DNA of 64,000 nt, from assembly GCA_033439265.1 (NCBI GenBank), contig JAVTVX010000024.1, positions 9,345,001 to 9,409,000 on the forward strand. The letters are read 5' to 3'. The stretch's first letter is position 1, and each line of letters begins with the position of its first letter. The notes beneath the pieces are model-generated. The model was not told the DNA's origin, made no database searches, and worked only from the letters and a program-made list of their open reading frames with translations. Position numbers and translations under genes: made by a program. The stretch is from Dillenia suffruticosa (Eukaryota; Streptophyta; Magnoliopsida; Dilleniales; Dilleniaceae). Positions 23,189 to 35,961 of this stretch are shown in pieces.

Positions 23189-25146
23189 ATTGTTGCATTC
23201 CATGGGGTTCAAGAAAGTGATTTCTCAATATGTTCCACGTCATCATCTTCCAAGCTTTTCTAAACTGATTTCTTGTAGTCATCAATCATTTTCTGATCTT
23301 CATCTTATATTATATTTGATATAACAACTATTTTTTTCAAAAGTTTAAACTAAAATAATAAAATGTTATGAATTATTTCGTATTGCATTTCATTTTTAGT
23401 AACATTTATAAAGGTGTATAGTACAATACAGAACACGTAATAAGGCATTAATAAAAATATAATAATAAACATTTTACACTTTTTAATTTATAAAATATTG
23501 TTAAGACTAGATCAACGGAAATAGACGGGAAAAAAAAAAAGCAATAACACAAAGAATTCAAGATTTAGATGGAAACTCCAAAATGAAAAAATAATTAAAA
23601 AAAAAAAAAGAAATCACGAACAGTTCGAGGAGAAATTCGCCGTCAGGAAGGATGAGGGTAACGTGGGTTACAAGCGGTCTCAAAGTTCTCTCACAATTGT
23701 GAGCTCTCTCTTGCTCTTTCCATGACTCAATTTTTCTGGACAGTAAGGGTTATATTTATACCAAATAGGAAAGAAAAAGGTAGCAAGCATTGTCAAAAGA
23801 GGCGTTGGAATGCAGCGCAGCTGCACTAAAAAGCCTACAAATCCCGGCCTCAGCGCAGCTACACTGAATGGCCTCCAAGTGCCGCATTGGCCGCAGAGCG
23901 CAGCTGCTCTAAAAACCCCTCCTGAGCTGATTTGGGCAGACTGCGCTGCTGGAGAGAAACAACATTTGCTCTTTGTGCCGCCTGTGATGAGACCAGATCA
24001 CCTATGTGGAAGCTCCTTAACCCATCACAGAATATGGGTCACAGTAACAAATATTGTATCTGACTGCATCTAAGAATCGTGATGAACACGACCATTTGTA
24101 GAATAGAAACGTGGTTGCAACATAGTGTCCTGTTTAATTTGAAACATTACTTTTAGAGGCGCCAGATTAATTTTACTTTTGAATTGAGCACCATCTTCCT
24201 CCCTTCGCATGTAAATTCATTTGAATGCCATCTTTTAAATTACTACAAAATCTGTTCTAAAAGATGTTCATTATATCATAATTTATACTCTGCTATTGGT
24301 AATTTATAAAATTTTTTACAAGGAGATATAACCAAGTGAGATCAGATCAGGGAAAAGAAGATAAAAGTAAAAAGACTCTTTCACTTAAATTGTGGACATT
24401 GATAAGCCCTTTGAGCAAAATAAAACAGCAGAAAAGAAAAGGGGGGGGGGATACTAAAATGAGCCTTAGCTCAGCCTAGCAAGCAGTCAACCTGGGCTTC
24501 AATGTAAATGGTCCGGGCCAAGGTTTACATTATCCGCTTTGTAGAGGGTCAAGCAGAGATCGAACTGAGTTAGTAGCAAGAACAGGTGGCTAACCCCGTC
24601 CGACCAAGAGATGTTTTCATGAACAGAAACGACCATCTCTCAAGCCATGCCCAAAAGAGTTAAAAAAAAAAAAAAAGAAACCTCCAAATCTAGACATGGG
24701 CCCAACTTTTTGCGGTCAAGCCTAACATTATTGCCCGAACTCACTAAAATTTTGCCTGCTAATTCCTGCGAGACAATCAAGTTGAGCTATTCATTACAAC
24801 AATATGCCAGTTCTAAAATTAATTTGGCCTCATCGGCTAATACAGAATCTCAGGCCTTAAAAGGGTTGCCCAAAAGGGTGGATTGGGGGACTTCGACACC
24901 AGACTGCCATTGAATAATTTCTTTTAGATTGCTCTTAGCGGTTGGTATAAGATGAAAGTGCAAAGAATGGCATTGAATCAACAAATTCATTATTCAAACA
25001 TTATATATCAAGCAAATGTAGTTAACAAGCTCACAATTCTTTAACAAGATTATAGGATCAAAGGACATCAAACCAGCTATCGAAGCAGACGATATGAATC
25101 TTAAGCGAGAAATGCAGTATGGACATAGAACACATTTTGTTCAACT
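23186..25146. other. Region downstream of caleosin; repeat-like GC block, no gene
   Basis: 23640-24060 is unusually GC-rich. It carries three imperfect copies of GCGCAGCTGCACTAAAAA at about 23816, 23853 and 23898. 23640-23760 (CTCTCACAATTGTGAGCTCTC, then GGGTTATATTTATACC) resembles the end of an LTR, but I could not find a partner. 24480-24620 includes a weak SINE-like block (minus-strand AGTTCGATCTC). A G10 tract lies near 24441-24450. Caleosin's 3' untranslated region lies just before 25147. Confidence 0.45.
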
Positions 25147-27977
25147 TTACTTTTTCTTTGCATTGGCCGCAGCTCTCTCCTTTGCCATCTGTTCAAACAA
25201 ACTTCCATCATAGACAGCTCGGATAGTATTTTTGTGTAGTAATCCGTTTTTGTCCTTGCAAAGATCGTATAGGATTTTCCACTCTATATAACCGGCAAAC
25301 CTAAAAAAATGTATTTCAAGTATATCAAAAACCTTTCTAGGCTAATTTGAGGAGAGTTAGAAAAGAACTAAACAATGTGAGAAACCTACCATCCGGTATA
25401 GTTCTTGGGTTCCCTGTTGGATTTGATCATCTCTTTCAATTCGTCTCCAGTTAGTGCCTCTGGGTTTGTATGTGCATGCTTGCTAAAGATTTCCTCGAAC
25501 TTTTCTGGGACAAACCTTTCAATTTCAAGATAAACAAGAGGATAGCGTAAAATGGTTGAAGATAAAAAAGGGCCAATTATGGACAAAATATTAGAAAAGA
25601 TAAGAAGGTGGATGATAAAATAGAGTAATATGGTGTGATGCTGATGTGCTTCAATGATGAGGTAAATGGTCTACCTTCCTTCCGAATCATAGACACCAGA
25701 ATCACTCCCATGTTTGGCTTTTTGGATGTTTTTGATCTCAATTGGGAAGAGTAAGGATGGAAATTTTCCCTGCATTCCAGGAGCTCAGAAAGTACGTTAC
25801 TTAGACAGCTTGAATAAAGGAATGGTAGAGGAAAACAGGATCAAGTAACAACCAACACGCAAGACTCAGACACTAATGCTAAATCTCATAATCAAATAGG
25901 AGAATTCATCCGAACCCATGAATGCCCTAGTTGGGTTCAAGAATTAAAGCAGCCAAATATAGGATCATAATTCATAAGCAAGGGAGAGAGACTTGAAACT
26001 GCAAGGGAAAAAAAGTGTGTAACATAAAAATGCTGCAAAAAAATTACTACATAAACAAGTCAATTTTTAATCTAGTAGCAAACATATTGCTTAACAATGT
26101 CTTGTCTTTTCTTCCTCCATGGAAGTTTCATGTCATTTTCAAACCATTCCACCATGTGAACTGTCATAGAAGACAATTGCTTGTATAGTAATGGGAGCAT
26201 GTGTTTTGCCAACCATGTGTTTAGCCACATATGAGTCCATTCTTGAGAAGAGAAGCTTTTGTCAACCATGTGCTTAGCCACAAATTACCAAAAAGTAAAA
26301 GCAAATGTCAACCTATCTAATAGCTTTCTTTCCAAGTTATCAGGCCTCTCAAGTAACAAAGAACACGGTTGGGTGCTGTAAGGTGGGCTGATCTTTTGCC
26401 ATTAAGGAAGAATTTTGACCCTTGCTAAAATAACATAGAATATTTAGCAGATGCACTCTACCAATGTTTGCCCATAATGTTTGACTTCTGCAAATGAACC
26501 TATTTTATCAAGTAAATCATTTTCTGATACATTTGACCAAAATCCGACCAGAACTTTTCTAAACTAAATTCGCCAAATGGCCTGCAACTTGCTCTCCTAA
26601 TGATGTAATGCTAAACGTGGCACTCTCAAATAGGCTTGTCGACCATCGTTCCTTGAAAAAAGTCTCACTAACCATTTGTTAGACATGTTAAATTATAAAG
26701 TTATAATGTTTTGGGACACCCTAGCAAAGGAGATCGATAGATTCGAATTCAAGATTTCAAATCAAGAGAAAAAGTCATAGTACGAAAAGCCTTAATTATA
26801 AAATATGATATTATATCTTGTCTAAAAACAGTATTTATGTTTATAGAACACACTAATTGTTAACTAACTCTAACAAAGAGATATAAGAAAATTGTAAAAA
26901 TTAAAAAATAAAAGTTTTTCCTTCAATGGAATCACAATAACCACACAAAATCCACAATTCAAGCTCGTTCATATGGTTTATGATATGACTTAACACCTAA
27001 CATTCACGTGTCCCTAAACCTATGAGTGTGTCAACATCCAAGATTGATTTTCATAGTGAAATTTCATGCCTTAAGTTACCCTTAATTCCAATTTGTATAA
27101 ATTAACAACATGATCAAGCACTCAATTATTAAAAACCTCTTCTAGACTGCAAAAACCGTCTAGTCCTATCCAACTAACAAAATACGATCTCCAAGTTGGC
27201 AATTCTTAATTTTTCAATAATAGGTAGGGAGTCTAGTTTCATTTTCTAACATCATTCTGGTATAAAACTATATTATACTATGAACCCATCACAACAAACC
27301 TTTCTTTTTCTTTTTTACATCGAGGTCCGAGACATGTCCACGAAAATTCGAACAAAATGTTTATAGATAATGTTAGTTTTTAGGTTCACCATTAAATGAC
27401 TTTCTATATTTAGATTACCAAACCTTATCTCATAGAAAGGGAACCACTTTAAAGTTCAGTGCTTTTTTTTGGGGGGGGGGGGGCATCTTCCACTCTGATC
27501 ACATAAAGGCCAATAATGAAACATAATAATAAGGGATTATAATCTGGTAATGTTAAATTATACATATTAGAAAAGAGAAATACTAAATCTGATTTGGCTA
27601 ATAATTGAAAAAAAAAAAGAAGAAGAAAAACCCCAACTTTTTTTTTAACTTATTTGTGATATTTTTTAATTAAATAAAAAAATTTAATAAAAGATACAAA
27701 AGATTTCACATTAAAGTCAATTTCTTAATAAAAGGACTCAAAATAATCATCATTATTTACTTTCGTTGTTAAATATTTAACTTTATGTCTGACTTCCAAC
27801 TTTCCCGAGCGGAATCTTGATGTGATTCTATTGATTACAAAGGTGGTAAAAATAGTGCAAGTTTTCAATGAGCCAATCGAAATATATAGCACATTAATTT
27901 TATATTTTCTTTTGAACTTTTATACATTTTATAATATGTGAGAAAAAAAAACGACAATCGAGGAAAGTAACGCAAAT

Positions 27978-28032
<55 letters not shown>

Positions 28033-28490
28033 CGAGAGAGAGTTACATACTGGGCGAGTTTTCTGAGACAGACCAATGTTGATGACAAAGCCACTAGCAA
28101 TGGATAAGAATAGACCAGCACCAATTTCACGGAAACCTGTTAATGACAATCAGAAAATACCAAAAAAAAACCCATTAAAATTCTGAGAATATAAAACAAT
28201 CCCAAGGATAAACAAAAACCAGCAATAAAAGGGGGAAAAAAAAAAAAAAGGAAGAACCTCGAAAAGTCTCCCAAGGATAAACAATCCCATCATGGTTTTT
28301 ATCGAAGAATGCTACATGTTTTGCCAGAACATTTTCATCGGTTGGAATTCCTACACAGCCAAACCAAAACTCATCAAATCCCAGGAAAATAAAACTTGAG
28401 AGAGAGAGAGAGATTACCATCATGTTGCTTAGTCTTGGAAGGAGTTTTAGTGTCATCGTCAGAAGAAGAGGAAGAAGTAAGGGAAGCCAT
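25147..28490 (-). CDS. PXG: Caleosin / peroxygenase (EF-hand, haem His pair)
   Basis: Six coding exons: 28490-28418, 28350-28258, 28136-28051, 25769-25675, 25515-25390 and 25300-25147. All junctions are GT-AG and phases agree throughout, giving 208 aa, a normal length for the family. After a Ser/Asp-rich N terminus comes KHVAFFD with conserved His36, then one EF-hand loop D41-E52 ([12 protein letters not shown]). A central hydrophobic segment spans about 59-80 ([19 protein letters not shown]). [13 protein letters not shown] follows, then AKHGSD with the second conserved His, H104. The two His residues are the haem ligands of plant peroxygenases, which oxygenate unsaturated fatty acids with hydroperoxides on lipid droplets or ER; that role is inferred from family. 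The C-terminal half ([33 protein letters not shown]) is typical. Intron 3 is 2.3 kb. The proline knot of seed caleosins is weak, closer to PXG4/PXG5-type members. Confidence 0.96.
27978..28042. repeat. (GA/CT)n microsatellite at caleosin intron 3 donor
   Basis: About 65 bases of GA repeat with one interruption, read as CT on the coding strand. It begins within ten bases of the intron 3 donor GTATGT (28050-28045). Confidence 0.95.
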
Positions 28491-28594
28491 TAAAGATGTT
28501 CTGCATAGAGAAAGAAGAATATTATTGGTGGCGGATAATGGTAACGGTGGGGTTTTGAAATAGGAAGATGAGAAGCAAAGCAAGCGAGGGGGAA

Positions 28595-28603
28595 TATATT
28601 TAA
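28595..28603 (-). promoter_or_regulatory. Candidate TATA box of the caleosin gene
   Basis: Minus-strand TTAAATATA lies about 105-113 bases upstream of the caleosin ATG in an otherwise C-rich context, a good plant TATA position. No transcription start data exist here. Confidence 0.5.
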
Positions 28604-29344
28604 AAGGAAGGAAGCCTATGCCAAATGCCATATACCCTGGGGGGACGGAGACACCCCTTAACTTTTCTAGTTTGATTTCGGCTTTCTGCATTCACACTAT
28701 TACACTACCGTTTCAAAAATATGTTTTTTGTTTTTTATTTTATTTAATTTTATTTTTGAATCACAAGCTCAAAACAAAGCATTTTATTTTTATGTGGAAT
28801 TCGATAGCCCAACACGTTTTGCTTTCTGTTGTGGGGAGCTGTCAAATGTGGTGCAACGTGCCTCCCCGTGGTGCACGCCCCACTTGGAGATTATCGAACT
28901 TAATTCATTTTTTAAATGAATTAAATTAAGTTAAATTTTATTATTAAATATTATGAAGATTTTGACTAAATTTAATTTATTTAAATAACTAAAAATAATA
29001 TAAATATATTAGTCTATCTCTTGATAATTTAGCTTAGTAATAATGGATTGAAGTATTTTTTTCTGTAAAGATATATAAAAAATATCATATAAAACGATTC
29101 CATAACTTCTATAAAGATTATTTTATGTATGGAGAATGCTTATCCCCTAGAAAAATACTATTGACCCAAAGTAACATTTCCATTTATACATGAACAATTC
29201 CCCCCCCCCCCCCTCTCTCTCTCTCTCGTAAAATAATCTTGTCGAATAGCTAACATAGCTATAATCCCAAGTAACTCCTGGGTGTTTGTTTTGTTTTGCA
29301 TATTATAATCATTTGAGCTAATCGTTTTATACTTTCATCAAAAA
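28604..29344. other. Upstream region of caleosin, no gene
   Basis: No coding match. A 12-bp inverted repeat (CTTAATTCATTT / AAATGAATTAAATTAAG) lies at about 28899-28930, and a C-run followed by (TC)n at 29200-29228. Confidence 0.4.
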
Positions 29345-30700
29345 CAAAAGATAGTGATATGTCTACGGATGGTTCCCACATGAATGCTATTCATATAGGT
29401 CATACTTCATTACCATATCTCACCATGTAACATATCTTCCTCGCCGTCGCAAAATTATAATTGTATCTTATCTCTATCGGAGAATGTTATGAAATTGGCA
29501 TTGATTTACATTTTTCATCAACTTGTTATGTACAGGATCCATGGACGACAGAAACTCTTGGGACAAACCATAAAATGGGACAATTGTTTGAATTCACTTC
29601 TCTCCACATTCCCTATCGTTTACTCTCTTTTTTTTTTGGTGAAACTATCCTTTACTCTCTACGCCAACTCTCACACCCACCATCCAAACTTGACATCTTT
29701 GCCTGGGTCATGCCTCTAACAACAAATTTTGTCTATTTTAACTATTTATATCGTCAAATGTCAAAAACATTCGGCATTACCTTTCGATCAAAGCAATTTT
29801 GTTACTACTAACACCTTTGATTTAATTCACAAACACTTAGGAGCCTTCTCCAACCCTAACTATGAAAAAATCAAGATATTTTGTTATTTTTATTGATTAC
29901 TACTCTTGTTATACATGGATTTATCTCAAGAAAAATAGATTAAAAATAAAATAATTGTATATTCAATTTGTTGCTATTCAGTTCTTTAAAGTAATCAAAA
30001 TCTTTCACACCGACAATTCCATAGAATACAAAGATTCTCATTTTCTTACCTTTTCAAACAATCAAGGCATTCTCACATTTTTTTTTTCTCAGCCAATGTG
30101 TCCTTATCCAACGCTCCTATCCAAACCTCTCTCAATAAAATGGGTGGGCTAAATGTAAACATAGAAACGTTCTCGACTGTTGTCTATACTATCAATTTTT
30201 TTTTTTTTTTTGGTACATATATATACTATCAATAATATCCCTTCTCTAGCTCTTCGCAAGGAAACCCTCTATAAGCATCTATATGGTAACAAGCACAATC
30301 TATCACTCACTCAAATTGTTTAACACTGCTTGTATTGCCTTCCTTCAACCCCACGAACACATTAAACTAGAACCTGGGTGTCGGCTATGTTGTTTTCTTT
30401 GTGTATAGGATAGAATATAGAGGGTTTTAATGTTGGGGGTCGTCTCTCTAAATACCTATGTGTCTCTAAACACGCTATCTATTGAAAACAATTCATATTT
30501 TTCTCTCTCTTGAAGTTCCATATATCTCTATCACTTCATATTTTACTAACTATTATCTTGAGTTGTTTTCAATTTAACTCCTTCGCAAATTCTACCTCAA
30601 AGGACAACGACAACTCCACAAAACTATCCCCAGTGTTTCATAGTCCAAAATATTTGTACAAGATGGTCAATGCATAATCATTGCTTCCTTTCCCCCTTAT
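29345..30700 (+). mobile_element. Decayed Ty1/copia fragment C (protease to integrase C-terminal)
   Basis: Plus-strand residues in shifting frames follow copia order. GSHMNAIHIGHTSLP near 29370-29415 is the region just after the protease active site. 29660-29720 has a degraded GAG-pre-integrase. YFVIFIDYYSCYTWIYLKKN near 29880-29935 and KIFHTDNSIEYKDSHF near 29997-30045 are the integrase core around the two catalytic Asp residues. 30250-30480 holds a weak YKHLYGNKHNL / PGCRLCCFLC integrase C-terminal block. No RT or LTR was recognised. It is older than the element at 18.1-23.1 kb, judged by its decay. Confidence 0.75.
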
Positions 30701-31729
30701 TGCTAATCTCGTTTAAACGAACCCCTCTTTTTTTAAAATATCAAGACTATTTTTACTTCTAAACCATTCTTTCTCTCTATGAGTCTCATACCTATTGTGA
30801 GGCTAGTAATAATCCTCTTTCATAATAAATAATAACAAATGAATTATAAGCCTTCCAAAAAACATATACTTAGAATCTTGTTAACCTTTATCGTGACACT
30901 ATCACGTTGGTTTGTAAATGAATTTCCAAGATCAAAACCAACCCTGATGCTTTTGGTAAAAAGATATAAAGTTACGTTTTATTGCAAAAGGGTACATACA
31001 AAAATATAACATTGACTATGAGAAATATTTATTCATGTTGTACTCACCATTGTACGTCAATTAGTTGTAGTTGTTCGTCAATTGGTTATAGCTGTTGTTA
31101 TTAAATATCGATAATTTTTTTAAATAAATATTAAAAATATCTTTCTTAATAGCAATCTCGATGAAGAAATCCGCATTGATATTTCCCCGGCTTATTGATA
31201 TTCTACTTATAAAGTTTGCAGCATTTGATGAGCATTATTTGCACTAAAATAGGTCCCTGGAACTTGGTTTACTAAGTTCACGAGCACAATTGAGCAGTTG
31301 AGGTTGATATTCAATTGTTATAATTCAACACTTTTTATTTGGGAGATGACTTTTTATGATTCACAATCACAGTGATCGAGTATTTTTCAAAACCAATCAA
31401 GACAATATGATTGACCATCTTCTGCATCAATCAAGACCCTAATCAAGGTCCAAATCAAGGAAGCCTAATTGGACATCATCAATGAAGGTTACAACAACGA
31501 CAATCCGAGACTTAATCACAAAATTTGAAATGGGAGATAAATATCAAGAAGATTAAAAAAAAAAGTGTTAAATTCAATTTGTGTAAATTCTCTTATATTG
31601 TTCACTCTTATCGAAAATGATTTACTAAACAAAATACTTAACTATCATATTTTTATGGATAATTTACATTCAAATTTTCAACGATTTATCTTTATATTAT
31701 TTTACTAAATTTCCTATATTTAAGTTTCA
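30701..31729. other. No gene seen
   Basis: AT-rich sequence without recognised coding potential. The left part may be further remains of copia fragment C. Confidence 0.35.
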
Positions 31730-33840
31730 GTCCTTTTGATTGGCGTATTTTTAATCTTTCGTTACACATATCTAATCCATCTTAAACGATATTCTCGTAT
31801 TTTATTCACAATTAAATTAAATCTCAACTATTACATATCTCTTCATTTCTAATTCTATTTTTTCTAATTTTGTAACATATTCATTTAAACATTTTCATTT
31901 TAATTACAGTCATTTTATACTCTTATTGTTATTTAATGATCTAACACTCAATATCATACGATAGTATAGATTTTACTACGATTCTATAGAATTTTCCCTT
32001 CAAATGCAATGATATCGTGCGATCGTAAAAAACTTCATATATCGTTCTCCATTTCATACAAACAACTTGAATTTTATAATTCACATCTCTATCTATATTG
32101 TTATCAATCTTAATGATGAAATCAACATATATAAAACATTCACTTTTTTATATCTCTCTTTTTTTTTTTTATAAACTAATTGTTTTTTCATCATTCTGAT
32201 AATTGCCACTAAATTTACATTTTATATATTTAGTTTTTTATCTATTCAATATAAATTTTCTAGATTTCAGTACATCCATCCATAACTCCAAATTAATGTT
32301 AATACCTTCTCTAATTTTATCGACAAATACTATATCATCAACAAATAGCATATATCATGGTATTTTATTTTGAATAGTTTTTATAATTTTATCTATCATT
32401 ATTGCAAAAAGGATGTGAGTTAATACCGAATTTTAATGAAATCCAATATTAATAAGAAAGTTGATCAGACCCCATAAATTTTTATGTTGATTACACCTCT
32501 CTCATGTATATTTCTAATAAAATTAATGTCTTTCAAGAATATCTATTTTTTCATCAACGCTCACAGTAATACATTTATAGAAACCCTAGTATATGTTTTT
32601 TCTAAATCAATGAATACTATATGTAAATCTCTCTTCTGTACTATAAATGTTTCTATCAAGTGTCTTAACAAATGAACTGTTTCGGTAGTGAATAGTTTTA
32701 ACATAAATATAAATTGATTTTGAGATACATTTATCTCTAATTTCAATGTGTATTTTATCACTCTTTCCCATAGTTTTATAGAGTGAATAATAAATTTAAT
32801 TTTTCTATAATTGGAATAATTTTTTATATCTCTTTTATTTTTATATAGTGGTACAAATTTACTCACTCTCCATATTTGAGACATTTTCTTGTTTTATCAA
32901 ATTTTATTAAACAGATTCACTAACATTACTATACCAAATTCACTCAAACATTTTCACATCTCAATAAGAATACGATCAGATTCTATGACTTTATTTTTCA
33001 TTCTCTTAAAGGCTTCTTTTATTTCACAGAAATGAATTTTACATTTAAAATTTTTATTAATCTTTTCTATAGATATCACACTATTCCCTATGTCTCTTAT
33101 ACTCTCAACGTTATAGAAATTATTAAAATAATCCCTTCAACGTTTTTTTATATTTTCATTCCTTACAAATATACTATTAGTTTCACTACTAATACACCCA
33201 ACATCATTGAGATATTTTCTCTTCCTCTCCCTTAGTTTGGCAATTTTATAAGTCTCTCTTTCTCTCTCTTTAGTCTCTCTTTCTCTCTCTTTAGTTTCTA
33301 GTCTCTTATATAATTTGTCATACGCCTTACTTTTTGATTCGTGAATAATTTTTTTTACCTCATTTTTTACAATTTTATATTTTTCATAACTATCGCTACT
33401 TTTATCGCTCTTAAGCTTTATATAACATTTTCGTTTAGTTCAAATATCAGTTTGTATTTATTTGTTCTACCACCACAACTCCTTACCTATTGGAGTCTGA
33501 TTCTCAGATATTTCTAGAATCTTCTTACCTATACTCTTAATATCATTAGATATCTTTTTACATTATTTTTGGATCATCATGAACAGACCAACTTGCCATT
33601 CGAATGAATTTGTCTCTAAAAGTTGTTGCTTTTTTTTTTTCTTTTAGATTCCACCATTTAATTTTTGACTCCACAAATGGATAATAATTCTTCAACCTTT
33701 TAGGTACATGTAAATCCAAAACTAAAATCTTATACTGAGTTGTTATACTCTCCCCCGATATACCCTTATAATTCTTATAGATTATTTTATCACCTCTCTT
33801 GATGAGAAAGAAATTTATTTGGCTGGCATCCAAAACTACT
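31730..33840 (-). mobile_element. Decayed LINE (non-LTR retrotransposon) from endonuclease end to RT C-terminus
   Basis: Minus-strand pieces in order: ASQINFFLIKRGDKIIYKN and ESITTQYKILVLD (33833-33720), the end of the endonuclease; KSKAYDKLYKRLETKERE (about 33350-33270); IKEAFKRMKNKVIESD near 33000; WRVSKFVPLYKNKRDIKNYS, KLWERVIKYTLK and LHIVFIDLEKTYTRV (32884-32575), the RT palm with its first catalytic Asp. FVDDIVFVDK near 32346-32320 is the catalytic FADD box with Ala replaced by Val. KMKMFKWICY-like and NRIRNEEICN near 31900-31830 are the C-terminal block. Many stops and shifts. It is the plant LINE type widely annotated with KLWERVIEHRLR-like motifs; the exact clade (RTE or other) is uncertain. 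Confidence 0.85.
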
Positions 33841-33998
33841 TACCTGGTCGAGCAGTGTGAGAGAGCTGTTCGACCGAACGAATTGGATTGGAGGCGGCAG
33901 GGGGAAGCAAGATCGAGTGGGAACGACAAAGAGAGTGAGAGAGAGCGAGCGAGAGAGGGAGAGTTGTTTAATTTTGTAAATACCAATGTAAAAGTTCC

Positions 33999-34001
<3 letters not shown>

Positions 34002-34033
<32 letters not shown>
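34002..34033. repeat. (AT)n microsatellite
   Basis: About 32 bases of AT repeat followed by a T-run that forms the tail of the adjacent minus-strand SINE-like element. Confidence 0.95.
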
Positions 34034-34041
<8 letters not shown>

Positions 34042-34125
34042 TTTGCTATGACGAGAACTGAATTCTAGATCATAGGGTAGGGGGAGGGGACGTTACCAGT
34101 AAAGTGTTCCCTTGGGGGCAAAATT
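34034..34125 (-). repeat. SINE-like element
   Basis: On the minus strand it reads CAAGGGAACACTTTACTGGT (A-box side), then CCCTCCCCCTACCCTATGATC, then a B-box-like CAGTTCTCGTC, then a poly-A tail. Layout is the same as the copy at 35005-35098. Confidence 0.45.
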
Positions 34126-34460
34126 CCCTCATAAATAAATAAAGCTCTTTTATATACCTTTGAAACATGCAATCCAATATAAGGCTACGAGCTTTTCTTT
34201 TCGAATATCCTTTTCATTTTTTATACCAATGAAGCGAGATCACTAGCTCTTCTTTTCAAAAGTCCTTTGTGGAACACTGTTGTAAAACAACTAAAATAGC
34301 TAATACAATTGGAAGAAACCTCTATTTTAAAAATTTATCAAATAGCACATATATTTTACCGCATATATATACTTGTATAAATAATAGATAGAGAAAACAT
34401 CTCTCAGTATATCATAACATGCTATACCAAATGATTATTTTCTAAGAGTCTTTTCTATTA

Positions 34461-34824
34461 AATTTAATCATGGTATGGTATGAACGTTAAAAAATATTTA
34501 CGGAAACAAATTTCTAATTATAGTAATAACAGAATTGTTTTTTTTTTTTTATTAGGTTTTGAATCATGGTATGAACATTAAATGTTTGAATTGGATCTTC
34601 TTTTTTAATTTTTTTAATCTAAAATAATCTCAACTTAGATACAAGTCCTTTTCCTAATCAACATAATTTGTTGTTCAGCCCATATGAGTCGTCTAGGCGG
34701 CCATCCAATGTACTTGTTTGAATACAACTGATTTTCCTAATAAAAAAATAAGCAATTCTATTATTATTATTATTCAAAATTTGTTTCCATATATATTTTT
34801 TAATGTTCATACAATGATTAAATT
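34461..34824. mobile_element. MITE-like element with about 75-bp terminal inverted repeats
   Basis: The left arm 34461-34537 and right arm 34753-34824 are inverted copies. Both arms begin AATTTAATCAT, contain TATGAACRTTAAAAAATAT and GGAAACAAATTT, and end AGAATTG. The left arm has an extra GGTAT. A third partial copy (AATCATGGTATGAACATTAAA) lies inside at about 34561. There is no coding capacity. Length (364 bp) and structure fit a MITE; no clear target duplication was seen, so the superfamily is undecided. Confidence 0.7.
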
Positions 34825-35004
34825 AGTAATCCCGATTGCCTAGGGGGAAAAAAAAGTTCTCAATCCCGATCGTTGAATAGGCGGCCAAATGACTTTTCAA
34901 TCAGATTTCAAAATTAATCCAGAGTAATTTTTTTTAATTTAATTTTGTCACAAAAATTGAGCATGATATTAGAATTTGAGTGATTGAGAGTAGTAAGATG
35001 GTTT

Positions 35005-35098
35005 CTTTTTATTTTTTTTATTACACAAGATTTCGAACCCTGAATCTCAAAGTTGGAGGAAAAAGATTATAACCACCAGACTGTCTCCTTAGAGACAA
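35005..35098 (-). repeat. tRNA-derived SINE-like element
   Basis: On the minus strand: TGTCTCTAAGGAGACAGTCTGG, an A-box-like ACAGTCTGGTGGTTA, TCTTTTTCCTCCAACTTTGA, the B box GGGTTCGAAATC, then an A/T-rich tail. This is the clearest member of the family also seen at 5640, 6120 and 34034. Confidence 0.6.
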
Positions 35099-35239
35099 AT
35101 GATTTATTTTTATAAGCTTGTGATTTTTCGATAAACTACAATATTCTTTTTTTATATAAATTATCGATATTTGATAATTATATTTGATCAAATTAAATAA
35201 GATTCGAGATGGGTTACATTCTTAAGAGATTAAACTCTT

Positions 35240-35340
35240 TTGATGTCTACTAATTTTTTCTATTCATAAGACTTGAACCCGAGATATTATTTAAAGAGTA
35301 TCAAAATTCAGCCACCGTGTCAAATAGGCGTCGGATAAAC
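35240..35340 (-). repeat. SINE-like element, second minus-strand copy in cluster
   Basis: The minus strand reads GACGCCTATTTGACACGGTGGCT (A-box side) and TCGGGTTCAAGTCTTATG (B box). It is adjacent to, but different in sequence from, the copy at 35005-35098. Confidence 0.45.
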
Positions 35341-35961
35341 TACTACATTTATGATAATATAAATGACCTATTACCTTAAATTCCGGTGATTATTGGGCAC
35401 AAAGGGCCATTTTTAAATTTTTTATCCGTAGTTTATTATATTAATATATCAATTCATACTCTACGCTTTAAAAAATACTTCCATTCTTAACAAATTATTG
35501 CATTGGATCAAAAGGTACGGATCAAACAACTATTAATGTAATTTAAAATTCTTAAATGCTATAAAAAATTTTGGATTCAAATTTTCTCCTCCCTTTTATT
35601 GTTTTCACAACAATTATTGACGTCCAATATATGAACTAACAAAAGTGTAATAATATAATAATAACTATATGATTAAATCTGCTATTATCACCTTCTATCC
35701 ATTTTATATTATTAGTCTGTTTTCATAATTTTAATCAGTGGATAAAGGTGTTGTTAATGTTTTTGTATTTCAATAATTTTTTTTTACCAATCATATAAAA
35801 TTTTTAAATAGAATTAGAAACGAACTTGATATGATTTGAATTCGATCAGATATTTATTTTAAAATTTTTAAATTTGTAGAAAAGATATTATTAATTTTTT
35901 CAAATCTTTTGCAATACCAAAATCATTTTCTCTCGTGCCAGAATTAGCCATTGAAATATCA

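Noticed and set aside
24647-24913. Plus-strand 88-codon Lys-rich start frame
   Set aside because: The Lys run is a translated A-tract; the remainder has no family match.
27865-28149. Minus-strand frames extended by Ser/Leu repeats
   Set aside because: These are caleosin exon 3 running into the CT microsatellite of intron 3.
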